Positions 45,340-54,642 of a stretch of DNA of 64,000 nucleotides are shown here, piece after piece. The stretch's first letter is position 1, and the number at the start of each line of letters is the position of its first letter. The translations under genes and the position numbers were made by a program. Origin of the DNA: Astropecten irregularis (lineage: Eukaryota > Echinodermata > Asteroidea > Paxillosida > Astropectinidae); contig OZ020254.1 in NCBI GenBank assembly GCA_963971285.1, positions 16,894,932-16,958,931 on the forward strand. The letters run 5' to 3'. The notes beneath the pieces were generated by a model. That model saw only the letters and a program-made list of their open reading frames with translations. It was not told the DNA's origin and did not search any database.

Positions 45340-45748
45340 TTACATTGCTCTTTACCTTTAAGAGTTTTGCATAAAATTGAGTTAGCGAGAAAAAGCCCAT
45401 GTAGTCTTTTTATTTTATGGCTCTATACTGACTAAGCCTGTCTAATTAATTTGTTAATTAATGATCAGTATAATTCCATATGGCATTGTGATGTCGAAGA
45501 TCTACATATTGCATGCAGCAACTCGCTTGAAATCTATACTGTATTTATTAAATTCTAGCAAATTGTCGAATTAGCGAATTGTTGTAGTCTAGATTGCTAG
45601 ACGTAGTTATCGTATCCGCCACCACGAGAGGGCGTATCATGACAATCCGCTAGCGACGCACGAGTGCACGACTACTAACTTGGACTTCGATAACGAGAGG
45701 CGACAGGTTGAGTTTTAGTACTAGGCCTACTAACTATAGGGACCAACC

Positions 45749-48700
45749 ATGGTTTTCCAGAAATACATCCAGTTGATCAACAATGCAAAGATGCCAATTC
45801 TTGGTCTTGGGACTTGGCTGGTAAATATAAGATCATAGATCATAGATCATAGGATTAATTGTGCTGAACATAACCCTTGGTATATCCAACGTCATGTACA
45901 ACACGGAATATGACAGTCCAAAGGTTACGAGTAGGCTAGTTGCGATGATCGTAGACCCGTAAACAGGGCCCAGATACATCGCTTCTCTCAGATCCTGGAG
46001 TAGCGATGTATCTGGGCCCTGTTTACGGGTCTACGATGATCGTAACCCTAGGTCTGACATGGGGACTGGAAGGTCCCAGTCCCCATGTCAGACTAGACCC
46101 AGTAACTGGGGCGCTGAACTCCCTTTTTGACTTTTGGGGTTGACGGTCGGTCTAGCGCCCCAGTTACTGGGTCTAATGTCAGACCTAAGGTCCCAGTCCC
46201 CATGTCAGACCGATTTTGGGTCATCTCGTACCCAAGTTAACTCGTACCCAAGTCATCTCGTACCCAAGTTAACTCGTACCCAAGTCAACTCGTACCCAAG
46301 TCAACTCGTACCCAAGTCAACTCGTACCCAAGTCAACTCGTACCCAAGTCAACTCGTACCCCTATATGCAATTGTGAATAAAATCCCGTTCGTGTTGACT
46401 GTGACATTTTAGTTATCGTATTTTAATGTCTCTTTTAATCGAAAAAATCACATTAACTTCAAAATTATTATTTATCCGCCTCCAAAAAACTCCTATTTCA
46501 AAATCAATTGAACAACACCCCACCCCTCACCGTCCGTATCAAAATTAACAAACTATTAAAACACAGCAAAATTAAAACAAACAGACAGTAGGCTAAGACT
46601 AGTTCAAGAGTTGTAGTTTTATATATTCATCTTAATTCAACCTTTACATACATGTATATAGATGTCAATTTAATACAAGTACGTAGTTTGACAGCTTTGA
46701 AGTCTGTTGGCGACAGCCGCATGCCTTGTGCAATAATGGGGTACGACTTGACTCGGGTACGACTTAACTTGGGTACGAGTTAACTTGGGTACGAGATGAC
46801 TTGGGTACGAGTTGACTTGGGTGTCATTTTTGGGGTACGAGTTGACTTGGGTACGAGTTAACTTGGGTACGACTTGACCCATTTAGGTCAGACCTAGGGT
46901 TACGATCATCGCAACTAGGACCTTAGGCCTACTTCTTGGCTTTTGTTTTTTGGGGCCTTTACGAAATGAGGCACTCAAACCTTGGGATTCATTTTGCTAT
47001 TACTGCCATTTTGTGTCCTGATTGAAATGAAGGGCTTGATACCGGCGATCGCGAACATGCAGCCTCAGGTTAATTTTCGCCATGTGGCCCAATACTTGTT
47101 TGATTCTGTGGTCAATGGTAATAGGGAAATAAGGTCTATAGCCTCATGTCACGTGTTTTGTATCATAACTTACGCTTTTCCGTGAGCTCGGACAGCTTTG
47201 GAAGTGCGCAACTCACAGAGGAGCCTTCTAGTTCTCGAAGTAGGTTACAATCAGACAATTTTAACTTGACAGTCCAAGGCAAGTTTATGATCATCGCAGC
47301 TTATTGCTGGATGATCCTGGCCAAATTTACGAACAACAGTTGTACAGAAATTGTATGGCCTTTGCCCAGCCATAGAGTCGCAGCACCGGTACATTGCTGG
47401 GCCTGAGCATGTAGGTAGGTGCTAGCCAATGGCCATAGTCACAGTCGTATGCAGTTGTTCATACTGAACAGACTGAGTATACAAGAAACTTTCTTGTTGT
47501 TCTTCATCTGAAGTCCAAGCCTGGAGAGGTGACCAATGCAGTCAAGGTTGCTCTGGATGTTGGCTATCGTCACTTAGACTGTGCATATGCCTACGGAAAT
47601 GAGCCTGAAGTTGGTGCTGGCTTGAAGGCAAAGATCGACGATGGTACAGTCAAAAGGGAAGACGTTTTCATCACCAGTAAGGTATGTTTTAACACACTCT
47701 TCTGCATTAAATTAGGCGCCGATATGCAGTTCTTTGCATTCAAAGTGGTGGTAGATTGAGAATTTGAGATTGGAACCAGCATGGCAGAATATGTTGATTA
47801 TTTACAGAGACAAACAAACAAACAAACAAACAAACAAACTGAAACTGCAATGCACGGGGAATCATTGGATATCACATTCAATACGTGCGTCGTAATACCT
47901 TTTGTTTTTAGTCACTTTAAAGGTAGTATCATACTTTGGTAAGAAACCAAAAGAGAAATGTTCACAGATTTACGTTTAACTTTCAGGGTATGAAGACGCT
48001 GCTGGTAGAAACATACCGTTAAAATATTTCCGCCTGAAATTGTGTATTTATCCAGAAATTAATGGGAAAAAAAACAACCGAAAACAGTTTTGATCTGGGG
48101 GTAAGGTCAAAACCATTTTTTATGTTTTATAAGAAAAATTGAGTCAGGTTTTCACTATTTTCTCGTGACTCAAATGTCCGATTGAGCTCAAATTTTCACA
48201 AGTGTGTACGTTATTTAATGTAAATGTTGGATCAGACAAAGTGTGAGTGACGTTTTGTGATCTTTACCAATCATGTATTATACCTTTAACCATAACTTCA
48301 TAGTTTACTACACATGGTTTTTCCAGGCTGTTGTAAGTTTGATATAATTATCTTGAATACCGGGCACAATACATCAAAGTTTGGTTTTTGTGTCGGTAAT
48401 GTGTGCCTTACGTATAGATTATGATACGTCCCCCTGTGGGGAGTTTGGGACTGTGGTAATTCATGGTAAGCAGCTCTTGTCTTCTGTGGTATATGTAGAA
48501 GGTTTATAAAATGAATAATGTATTTAATGAATAATATGTATTTTGAACACACAGCTTTGGAGCACCAAACATCACCCTGATGACGTAGAGGGCGCTTGTC
48601 GTGAATCTCTGTCCATGCTGAAAGTGGATTATCTTGATCTGTATCTCATGCACATGCCATTTTGTTTCAAGGTATCGGCCATAGCACTTTCTCTATATTT

Positions 48701-51700
48701 TCCACTTTGTCAGAAGTATACATTGAGTTTTTGCAAGTAGGCCCACATGTAAGAGCTATACATGTAGCTCTATGTTTATACGTGTAACAGCGCACGATAT
48801 TAGTCCATTCAGCCCATTATGTTCAGATTCATGCTGCAATATGCTCTTTTCTCTCTTTTGTTTTCAGAGGGATGAAACTAACACAGTACTTCCTAGAGAT
48901 GAAAATGGTGAATTACTGTATGGTGACACTCATTACACAGATACATGGCTGGTAAGTTTATGATGATCATGTTTTGTGCTAGCTATATGAGAAGTATCAG
49001 TTTCATATTGGTTATATACAACTATAATGAATCTGTTTAAAGTAATTTGTAAACTTCATGTTTTCTATTTACAGGCTATGGAGAAACTGGTTGGGAAGGG
49101 ATTATGCAAAGCTATTGGTGTGTCCAACTTCAACCTTCAGATGATTAAGGATGTTCAAGCCATCTGTACAGTCCCTATTGCTAATAACCAGGTAAGTAAT
49201 GACATCAGAGTTCAGCTAAAAGTCTTCATGAAAACAGTGATTTGAACGTAGACCAACTGATAATTTGATGTTGTGTGCTTACAGATTGAGCTTCATCCTT
49301 ACCTGGTTCAAGAGGAGCTTGTTAAGTACTGCTTAGACTCTAACATATCAGTCACTGCATTTAGCCCCTTGGGCTCACCGGCTCGCCCTACGTAAGTTCA
49401 AACCTCGGGACTCTGGAGCCCCAATCAGTCTGTTCTATTTCCCCCCTCTTATAGCTTTACCTATACTAGGATTTGTGTGGTATTTGATATATGGTTCTGA
49501 CCAAACTGAATATGCATTGAGTTTCTTGCAGTACACATGGTTGTACATGGAGGATATCTCAATTTAAGGCTTGAGATACACACACACATTTTAGGGTCGC
49601 CCTTAAAAGGCAATGACTACTAACCAGGGGTACCAAGGCAATGTATGACTAGGGGAAGCTAGGCAATGACCAGCAGGGCAACACGGCATGACCATGGGCA
49701 CCAATGCAATGACCAAGGACACCAAGGCAATGACCAAGGACACAAAGGCAATGGCCAGGGGCATCAAGACAATGACCAAGGACACCAAGGCAATGACCAA
49801 GGACACCAAGGCAATGGCCTGGGGCATCAAGACAATGACCAAGGACACCAAGGCAATGACCAAGGACACCATCAAGGCAATGACCAGGGGCATCAAGACA
49901 ATGACCAAGGACACCAAGACAATGACCAAGGACACCAAGGCAATGACCAAGGACACTAAGGCAATGACCAAGGACACCAAGGCAATGACCAAGTAAACCA
50001 AGGCAATGGCCAGGGGCATCGAGGCACTCACCAGGCAAATAAAGGCAATGCATGACGAGGGGCAGCTAGGCAATGATCAGGGGCGGACCAAGGGCGCACC
50101 AAGGCAATGACCAGGGACTGGCAAATACTGGAGCCAGCAAGACAATGGCAAGGGGTGCTAAGCAAACCAATGGGTACTTATATCAACACTATCACCCCTG
50201 TGCAGCTCCAAGTCTGTGTCTTGCATTTCAATAAAACAACTTTCATTTGAAATATTGTGTGTTATCTTCCAGGGCAAAGGACACTGACCCCAATCTGATG
50301 ACTGACCCAGAGATTGTTAGGATCGCTGAGTCAAAGGGAAAGACCCCAGCCCAAGTGTTGATCAGATTTAATCTTGAACGAGGCACCTTCTGCATCCCAA
50401 AGAGTGTCACAGATTCCAGGATCAGAGCTAATTTTGACGTAAGTTTTTCTTAAGAGCATAATGTGCAATGCCAAAGTTAAGATGGTTTATTAAAAATCAA
50501 TTCCCTTTTCCCTGTTGAACAGTATTCATTTGTATCATTTTGAAAAAAGAGTCACTTAGAATGATACTGTTAGCCATAGTCTTTTGACGTCTTTTACCTT
50601 TCTTTTATCAGGTATTTGATTTTGAGTTGAGCCCGAAAGACATGAAAGACCTGATGGCTTTGAACAGAAACTACCGAGCGTGTGCTTTTACTTGGTGAGT
50701 CTTACCTGCTATAGACTTAGGCCTAAGTTCCTACTGTCATAGAATCATAACCTGGGATACAGTGGAGGGGAATCTCAGGGGAAACAGGTCAACTCGCCCC
50801 GTAGCCGACTCACCCCTTACCGACTCGCCCCCTCCCCGACTCGCCCCCTCCCCGACTCGCCCCCTGACCGACTTTTGTGGTTTTTGTCCTTAATAACGAT
50901 GTTTTTGAGTTTTTGTGACTCTTTGAGATAAAATAACCATTTTTTGTTTTATTATTCGATGTTCTTTCTTAACATATTTTGATATCGATTAGCGTTTTGT
51001 TTTAAAATGTCTTGCTTTAAATTAAACTTTAAGTGTTATTGTTGACATCATTTTGTAGACTTTTTTCATTATGACGATACGTTTTGTTCTATGGTTTGTT
51101 TTAAGTATGTTGTTGCTGTTGACTTGTTTTTCTTGTTTTTAAGTTGCGTTTTTAAAGTTTTGATGTTAGTTCTGCGAAGGAAATATTAAATTGCTTGAAC
51201 TGCAATCGAATCATGCAGGAGTTTGTGTGTGGACTTTGTGCATTTTTCGTTCTTAATCATAATTATGTTTGACATAAACACATAGGCCTAGTAGGCCCTG
51301 CAAAAGGGTCAGAAGCATTTGGTTATTAATTATGATGCATAATCAACTTCACATTTTGCATCTCATTTCTGAATAGATTAGGGGGCGAGTTGGCCAGGGG
51401 GCGAGTTGGTCAGGGGGCGAGTCTGCTAGAGAGCGAGTAGGGGAGGGGGCGAGTCGGGGAGGGGGCAAGTCGGTAAGGGGCGAGTCGGTAAGGGGCGAGT
51501 CGGCTAGGGGGCGAGTTGACTTGTAATCATTTCAGGAGAGCCACCAACAAATCTGGAAAATTCAGGGCAAATCTTTGAGTATTATACATAGGTAGCATAC
51601 CAAAACAGAAATCGTCACAGATTTACCTGTAGCTTACAGGGTATAAAGATGGTGATGGTGGAAACTGGAAACATACCGTTAAATTGCTCCTACCTAAAAT

Positions 51701-52290
51701 GCTGTACTTATCCTGAAAAGAGCAAAACCACTTTACAAAAAAACAAACAAGTTTTGATCTCGGGAGATCAAAACTCCAGTGAATAGATTTGAAAATACCG
51801 TCAGTGTTTTTCACTGTTTTCTCAAAAGTTGAACACCGTACGATCCCTGGAAATTTCACAGATGACTGTTTGTGTATCCGTGTGGAAATTTGTGCCCATG
51901 AATTTGCATTTCCGTGACAAAAAGTATGAAATTATCTTTAAACCCGAAATGAAAAGCTGACAAATACAAAAAAGTTTTATACGAGACTCAGTGTTTGCGA
52001 TGTAAAAGTGTCATTTTTTATTTTACAGCAGGTTTCATTTCGTATTATTTTGTTCATGCATAAAAACAGAAGTTTATATCGTGAAAGGATTTTTTTTTTT
52101 TTTCAGATATTAATTTCTTTTTATTCAATTTCACTTGAAAAAATGGTGGGTCGTTATTAAAAAGCCGATAGGCCTAATTATAATTGATTTTACACTTTTT
52201 GTACAAACTTGTTCTGGATACCTTCTTTGTTTTCTATACAGGATCAAATATGATCACCCCAACAACCCATTCCCTCCGACTACTTCATAA
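45749..52290 (+). CDS. Aldo-keto reductase family 1-like gene, copy 5 (AKR-5)
   Basis: Nine coding exons: 45749-45820, 47514-47681, 48555-48671, 48868-48951, 49075-49191, 49285-49391, 50273-50438, 50612-50694, 52242-52290; 320 residues. The tetrad Asp46, Tyr51, Lys80, His113 and Trp23 are present. The nicotinamide-stacking Tyr is Phe212 (Ala-Phe-Ser-Pro-Leu-Gly). The Ser-Pro-Ala-Arg-Pro-Thr loop at the exon 6/7 junction matches AKR-1, whereas exon 7 (Phe-Asn-Leu-Glu-Arg-Gly) matches AKR-3, giving a mosaic. The C-terminus differs slightly (Tyr-Asp-His-Pro-Asn-Asn). Intron 1 carries a 979-bp foldback element and intron 8 another. The usual upstream block with the candidate response element has been lost, so its regulation may differ. 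Confidence 0.92.
45952..46033. mobile_element. 82-bp hairpin element A with 9-bp target duplication
   Basis: Begins TAGACCCGTAAACAGGGCCC and ends with the inverse, GGGCCCTGTTTACGGGTCTA; the arms are 32 bp. The flanks CGATGATCG (45943-45951 and 46034-46042) are identical, a 9-bp duplication as made by Mutator-type transposases. It sits inside the left terminal repeat of the foldback element. Confidence 0.85.
46094..46175. mobile_element. 82-bp hairpin element B with 9-bp target duplication
   Basis: Begins TAGACCCAGTAACTGGGGCG and ends with the inverse. The arms are 22 bp around a longer loop. The flanks ATGTCAGAC (46085-46093 and 46176-46184) are identical over 9 bp. Length, TAGACCC terminus and duplication size match hairpin A although the inner stems differ. 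Confidence 0.85.
47921..48205. mobile_element. Degraded T1-family element in AKR-5 intron 2
   Basis: Starts after TTAA (47917-47920) with AGGTAGTATCATACTTTGG and the AAGAAACCAAAAGAGAAATG block. The right part diverges and resembles the inner part of family T2 (CAGGTTTTCACTATTTTCTCG), so it may be a hybrid or a truncated copy. Confidence 0.5.
49605..50160. repeat. 21-bp minisatellite, AKR-5 intron 6 (most homogeneous)
   Basis: About 20 units, the central ones nearly identical (CAATGACCAAGGACACCAAG plus one base). The array yields repetitive open frames of up to 156 codons on the minus strand and about 100 on the plus strand; these are artefacts of a unit divisible by three. Confidence 0.9.
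50785..51523. mobile_element. Foldback element with CTCGCCCC-repeat arms, AKR-5 intron 8
   Basis: 739 bp starting CAGGTCAACTCGCCCCGTAG and ending with the inverse (GGGGGCGAGTTGACTTG). The left arm has about five units close to CGACTCGCCCCCTCCC (16 bp) and the right arm about nine inverted units. The AT-rich spacer between them has no gene I recognise. The flanking intron sequence is continuous in AKR-2 and AKR-4, so the insertion is copy-specific. Confidence 0.85.
51590..51944. mobile_element. T1-related element in AKR-5 intron 8
   Basis: Carries the family blocks GTAGCATACCAAAACAGAAA, GTATAAAGATGGTGATGGTG and the right end AAGTATGAAATTATCTTTAA. Degraded copies sit at the same intron position in AKR-1 (about 19789-20020), AKR-2 (26809-27050), AKR-3 (36883-37130) and AKR-4 (43745-43990), so the original insertion predates the array. 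Confidence 0.65.
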
Positions 52291-53238
52291 ATCAAGATCA
52301 CCATAGAAACAGCTGGTATCCTGCAAGACCTGCATGTTGGTATCCTGCACAGAGCAAGGAAGGCGCCATGATGTAGAATTCCCTGTGCATTATTTTTTAG
52401 GGCTGGATAAACACGTCTTTACCAGTGATATTTTCTGCTTTTTAGGTCAAGTTTTAATCAGGGGACAAAAATTGAGAAACTGATATCTGTAATCATGTTG
52501 TTAACATAAATATAACAATTGCTCTAAATGCAAAAGTCCCAGAATATTGCCAATATTGGTTTGTTCATTTTGATAGTAGGGACATATAATTAGATATTTT
52601 GGTATGATTGTGATGTATAGTTTTGCATATTTAATTACACAAATCGTTTGTTTGATATTAAACTTGGATTCATGAAATGAAATCAAGGCTTACAGAGTAC
52701 AGTACCCAATCAAATATAATTTATTAGTTGAAAAGTGAACAGCGAAAACTTGAAGTTCCAATCCCTTTCGAAACCAATTTCGATCCAGGCCTCCGGAATA
52801 CCGTACCGGTGCTCTTACCCGATAAGGTGGGAGTGTTATACGGGAAAGCAAACGCACGCGAATGTCGGAAGTCCAATATTCGCCGAAGTTTTTCTCTCAG
52901 CGTCTCGCGACAATAAAGTCGCAAACCATTCTATCTTGCGCAGTTTGTGCGAAGTTCTCACAACGTATTTGCGAATGTCACGCGTGTAAACATACAGTTA
53001 AACACGCGACAATGGGAACAACACCGTTAAGAAATAATCTGTGTTAATAACCCCCTGCTTACGCAAGACATTTTGCAAACTGTCGGGGATCCACTTACGA
53101 GGATTTATTTTTTATTTTACTTGAGTGGAATTTCAAATTCCCAAGAAGTGGTTATATGAGCCACAAGAATCTGTGTTCACACAGGGACTGCCAACTGGAA
53201 GGATCAGATATAGAAATGATTATGATTGTGCTGTTGAT

Positions 53239-53244
53239 AATAAA
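53239..53244 (+). terminator. Likely AKR-5 polyadenylation signal
   Basis: AATAAA followed by ACACGCATCATTACCAAGAT, homologous to the poly(A) block of the other copies but moved to about 950 bp from the stop codon by inserted DNA. Confidence 0.45.
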
Positions 53245-53836
53245 ACACGCATCATTACCAAGATATGCGACAGAGTACATGTGTCTCATTTTGTTCGATT
53301 GAAGAATTGAGGACTACCCGACTCGCCCTGTCTGCACTGGACTTTTCGTCTGTCTCGGGAAAAAGTGTCTCTGGAATTCTTCATGGGCAGATGTTGGCTG
53401 GTAGAAATACCCGCGCGGGTGGGGAATATAGTAACTGAGAGGAAGCCTTCCTGAGACGTCCGTGCGTACTGGACTTAAAACCAGTACCCAGCGTCTCGGT
53501 AACTTTGCCCCAAAAGACTGAGTCCAGTGCGGGCAGGACTTATTTAGTCTGTCACGGGGGTAAGCTTGGCCAGGTCGTCAAGCGGCAAGTTGCTGACAGA
53601 GAAGTCCGAGGTTAGGGCTTGGTGAGTATCTTACTGTCTCCCGGTCTCGGCGGTCCCTCTTACCAAAATATGATGAAATACGTCATTTATGCGCATTCTA
53701 GCGAGAAAGTCGTCCATTAAGTGGCGTGATGTCGCTACGTCAGGGCCCGGACAGCTTAAACCGCGACGGCGGGAAATAGTGTCCTTGGAGCTACCAAATG
53801 GGTCTAGTGTGAATGGTTGCTGGGGGACGTGTTAGA

Positions 53837-54210
53837 CTCAAATGATTTTACATTTTCAAGTTTGGCACGGCAATAGCACGGCGTCTAGCGTGAATTTGGC
53901 TTGGCAAATTGAGTTCGGCACGGCAAGCTCTTTGGCTCGACAGAGTCTGCCGCGCCGTATTAGCGCAACTGCCGCGCTACTGCCGTGCCGAACTTAAATC
54001 CAATGAGTGCAGCAATAGCACGGCAATAGCGCGGCAGTTGCGCTAAATGCCGAGCTAAATATTGAAAGTGTCCAGCGACTGCCAGTTACGAATACCGAGA
54101 ATATGTCGAGCCAAAGAGCTTGCCGTGCCGAACTCAATTTGCCGAGCCAAATTCAAGCTAGACGCCGTGCTATTGCCGTGCCGAACTTGAAAATGTAAAA
54201 ATTATTTGAG
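53837..54210. mobile_element. 374-bp palindromic foldback element upstream of AKR-6
   Basis: The outer arms CTCAAATGATTTTACATTTT and the inverse pair over roughly 100 bp and include GGCACGGCAATAGCACGGCG, AAATTGAGTTCGGCACGGCA and GAGCCAAAGAGC. The inner part repeats the GCACGGC/GCCGTGC word in both orientations. Base composition is far more GC-rich than the surroundings. No reading frame of note. Confidence 0.8.
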
Positions 54211-54468
54211 TTCGGCACGGCAGTAGCACGGCGTATAGCCTAGGCCTAAGTTGGGTAAAAAAAATCCCAGCGATTGGCGGTCTGCATGCAGTGTGATACT
54301 GCATGGAAGGGTCTTTATTTGTCCGGCCAAGGCCTGTGTGTACGGTGCACGACGTCCGACCGTCCGTACCGTGCATGCAGTGTCCTAGCAGTCCAGTAAG
54401 CGCAGACCAAGGACCTTGTATTGGTCCTTAATTGTCTAGTCTATGGCTAGTATCCTACCCACCATAAA

Positions 54469-54478
54469 GTGACCTCGC
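54469..54478 (+). promoter_or_regulatory. Candidate antioxidant response element upstream of AKR-6
   Basis: GTGACCTCGC fits RTGACNNNGC about 174 bp before the AKR-6 start codon. The surrounding sequence is unrelated to the blocks before AKR-1 to AKR-4, so this is an independent occurrence and could be chance. Confidence 0.25.
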
Positions 54479-54642
54479 TGAACCCAAGGTTTGATATTTT
54501 ATTTTTTGCCAAATGCTCCATTCGCACAGCCGTGTGGCCGGACACCATAATCTCTACGGGGTTTGGTATACTTCCCAGCCTTCGTCCTACATTAGTCTGT
54601 TAATTAGTAATAGTAATTCGACCACTCGTCATTTATACAATC

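Larger units (their letters stand above)
44105..45748. other. AKR-4 3' flank and AKR-5 upstream region
   Basis: Holds the 3' UTR, a poly(A) signal (44440-44445), a T1 element (44513-44849), a MITE (45170-45339) and the shared intergenic block up to about 45545. The promoter block of the other copies (GTGACCCCGCG to GGGCGTATTTATT) is missing. Unrelated sequence fills 45560-45690, before the shared leader GAGGCGACAGGTTGAGTTTT. Confidence 0.65.
45938..46916. mobile_element. Large foldback element with 16-bp tandem-repeat arms, AKR-5 intron 1
   Basis: Termini AGTTGCGATGATCG (left, interrupted) and the inverse CGATCATCGCAACT (right), continuing on both sides into TAACCCTAGGTCTGAC. Inward, about ten units of the 16-bp repeat ACTCGTACCCAAGTCA (46206-46361) face about nine inverted units (46737-46882) across an AT-rich spacer. 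Two 82-bp hairpins are nested in the left arm. AKR-2, AKR-3 and AKR-4 have uninterrupted intron sequence here. Confidence 0.85.
52291..54642. other. AKR-5 3' flank and AKR-6 upstream region
   Basis: Contains the AKR-5 3' UTR interrupted by about 560 bp of unrelated DNA (about 52590-53150), a displaced poly(A) signal (53239-53244), a weak inverted repeat around GCACTGGACT (53325-53545), a large palindrome (53837-54210) and the AKR-6 promoter. The frame at 52728-52916 has no recognisable product. Confidence 0.55.

Noticed and set aside
49603-50073. Long repetitive open frames (up to 156 codons) on both strands, hydrophobic Leu-Val-Ile-Ala repeats or Asn-Asp-Gln-Gly-His repeats
   Set aside because: They are translations of the 21-bp minisatellite in AKR-5 intron 6. 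A unit divisible by three stays open on several frames. The same artefact appears at 18032-18307, 24390-24626, 35223-35522 and 42716-42997.
52728-52989. Overlapping short frames downstream of AKR-5
   Set aside because: Three overlapping frames in different phases in a region that looks like inserted DNA in the AKR-5 3' flank; no recognisable product.
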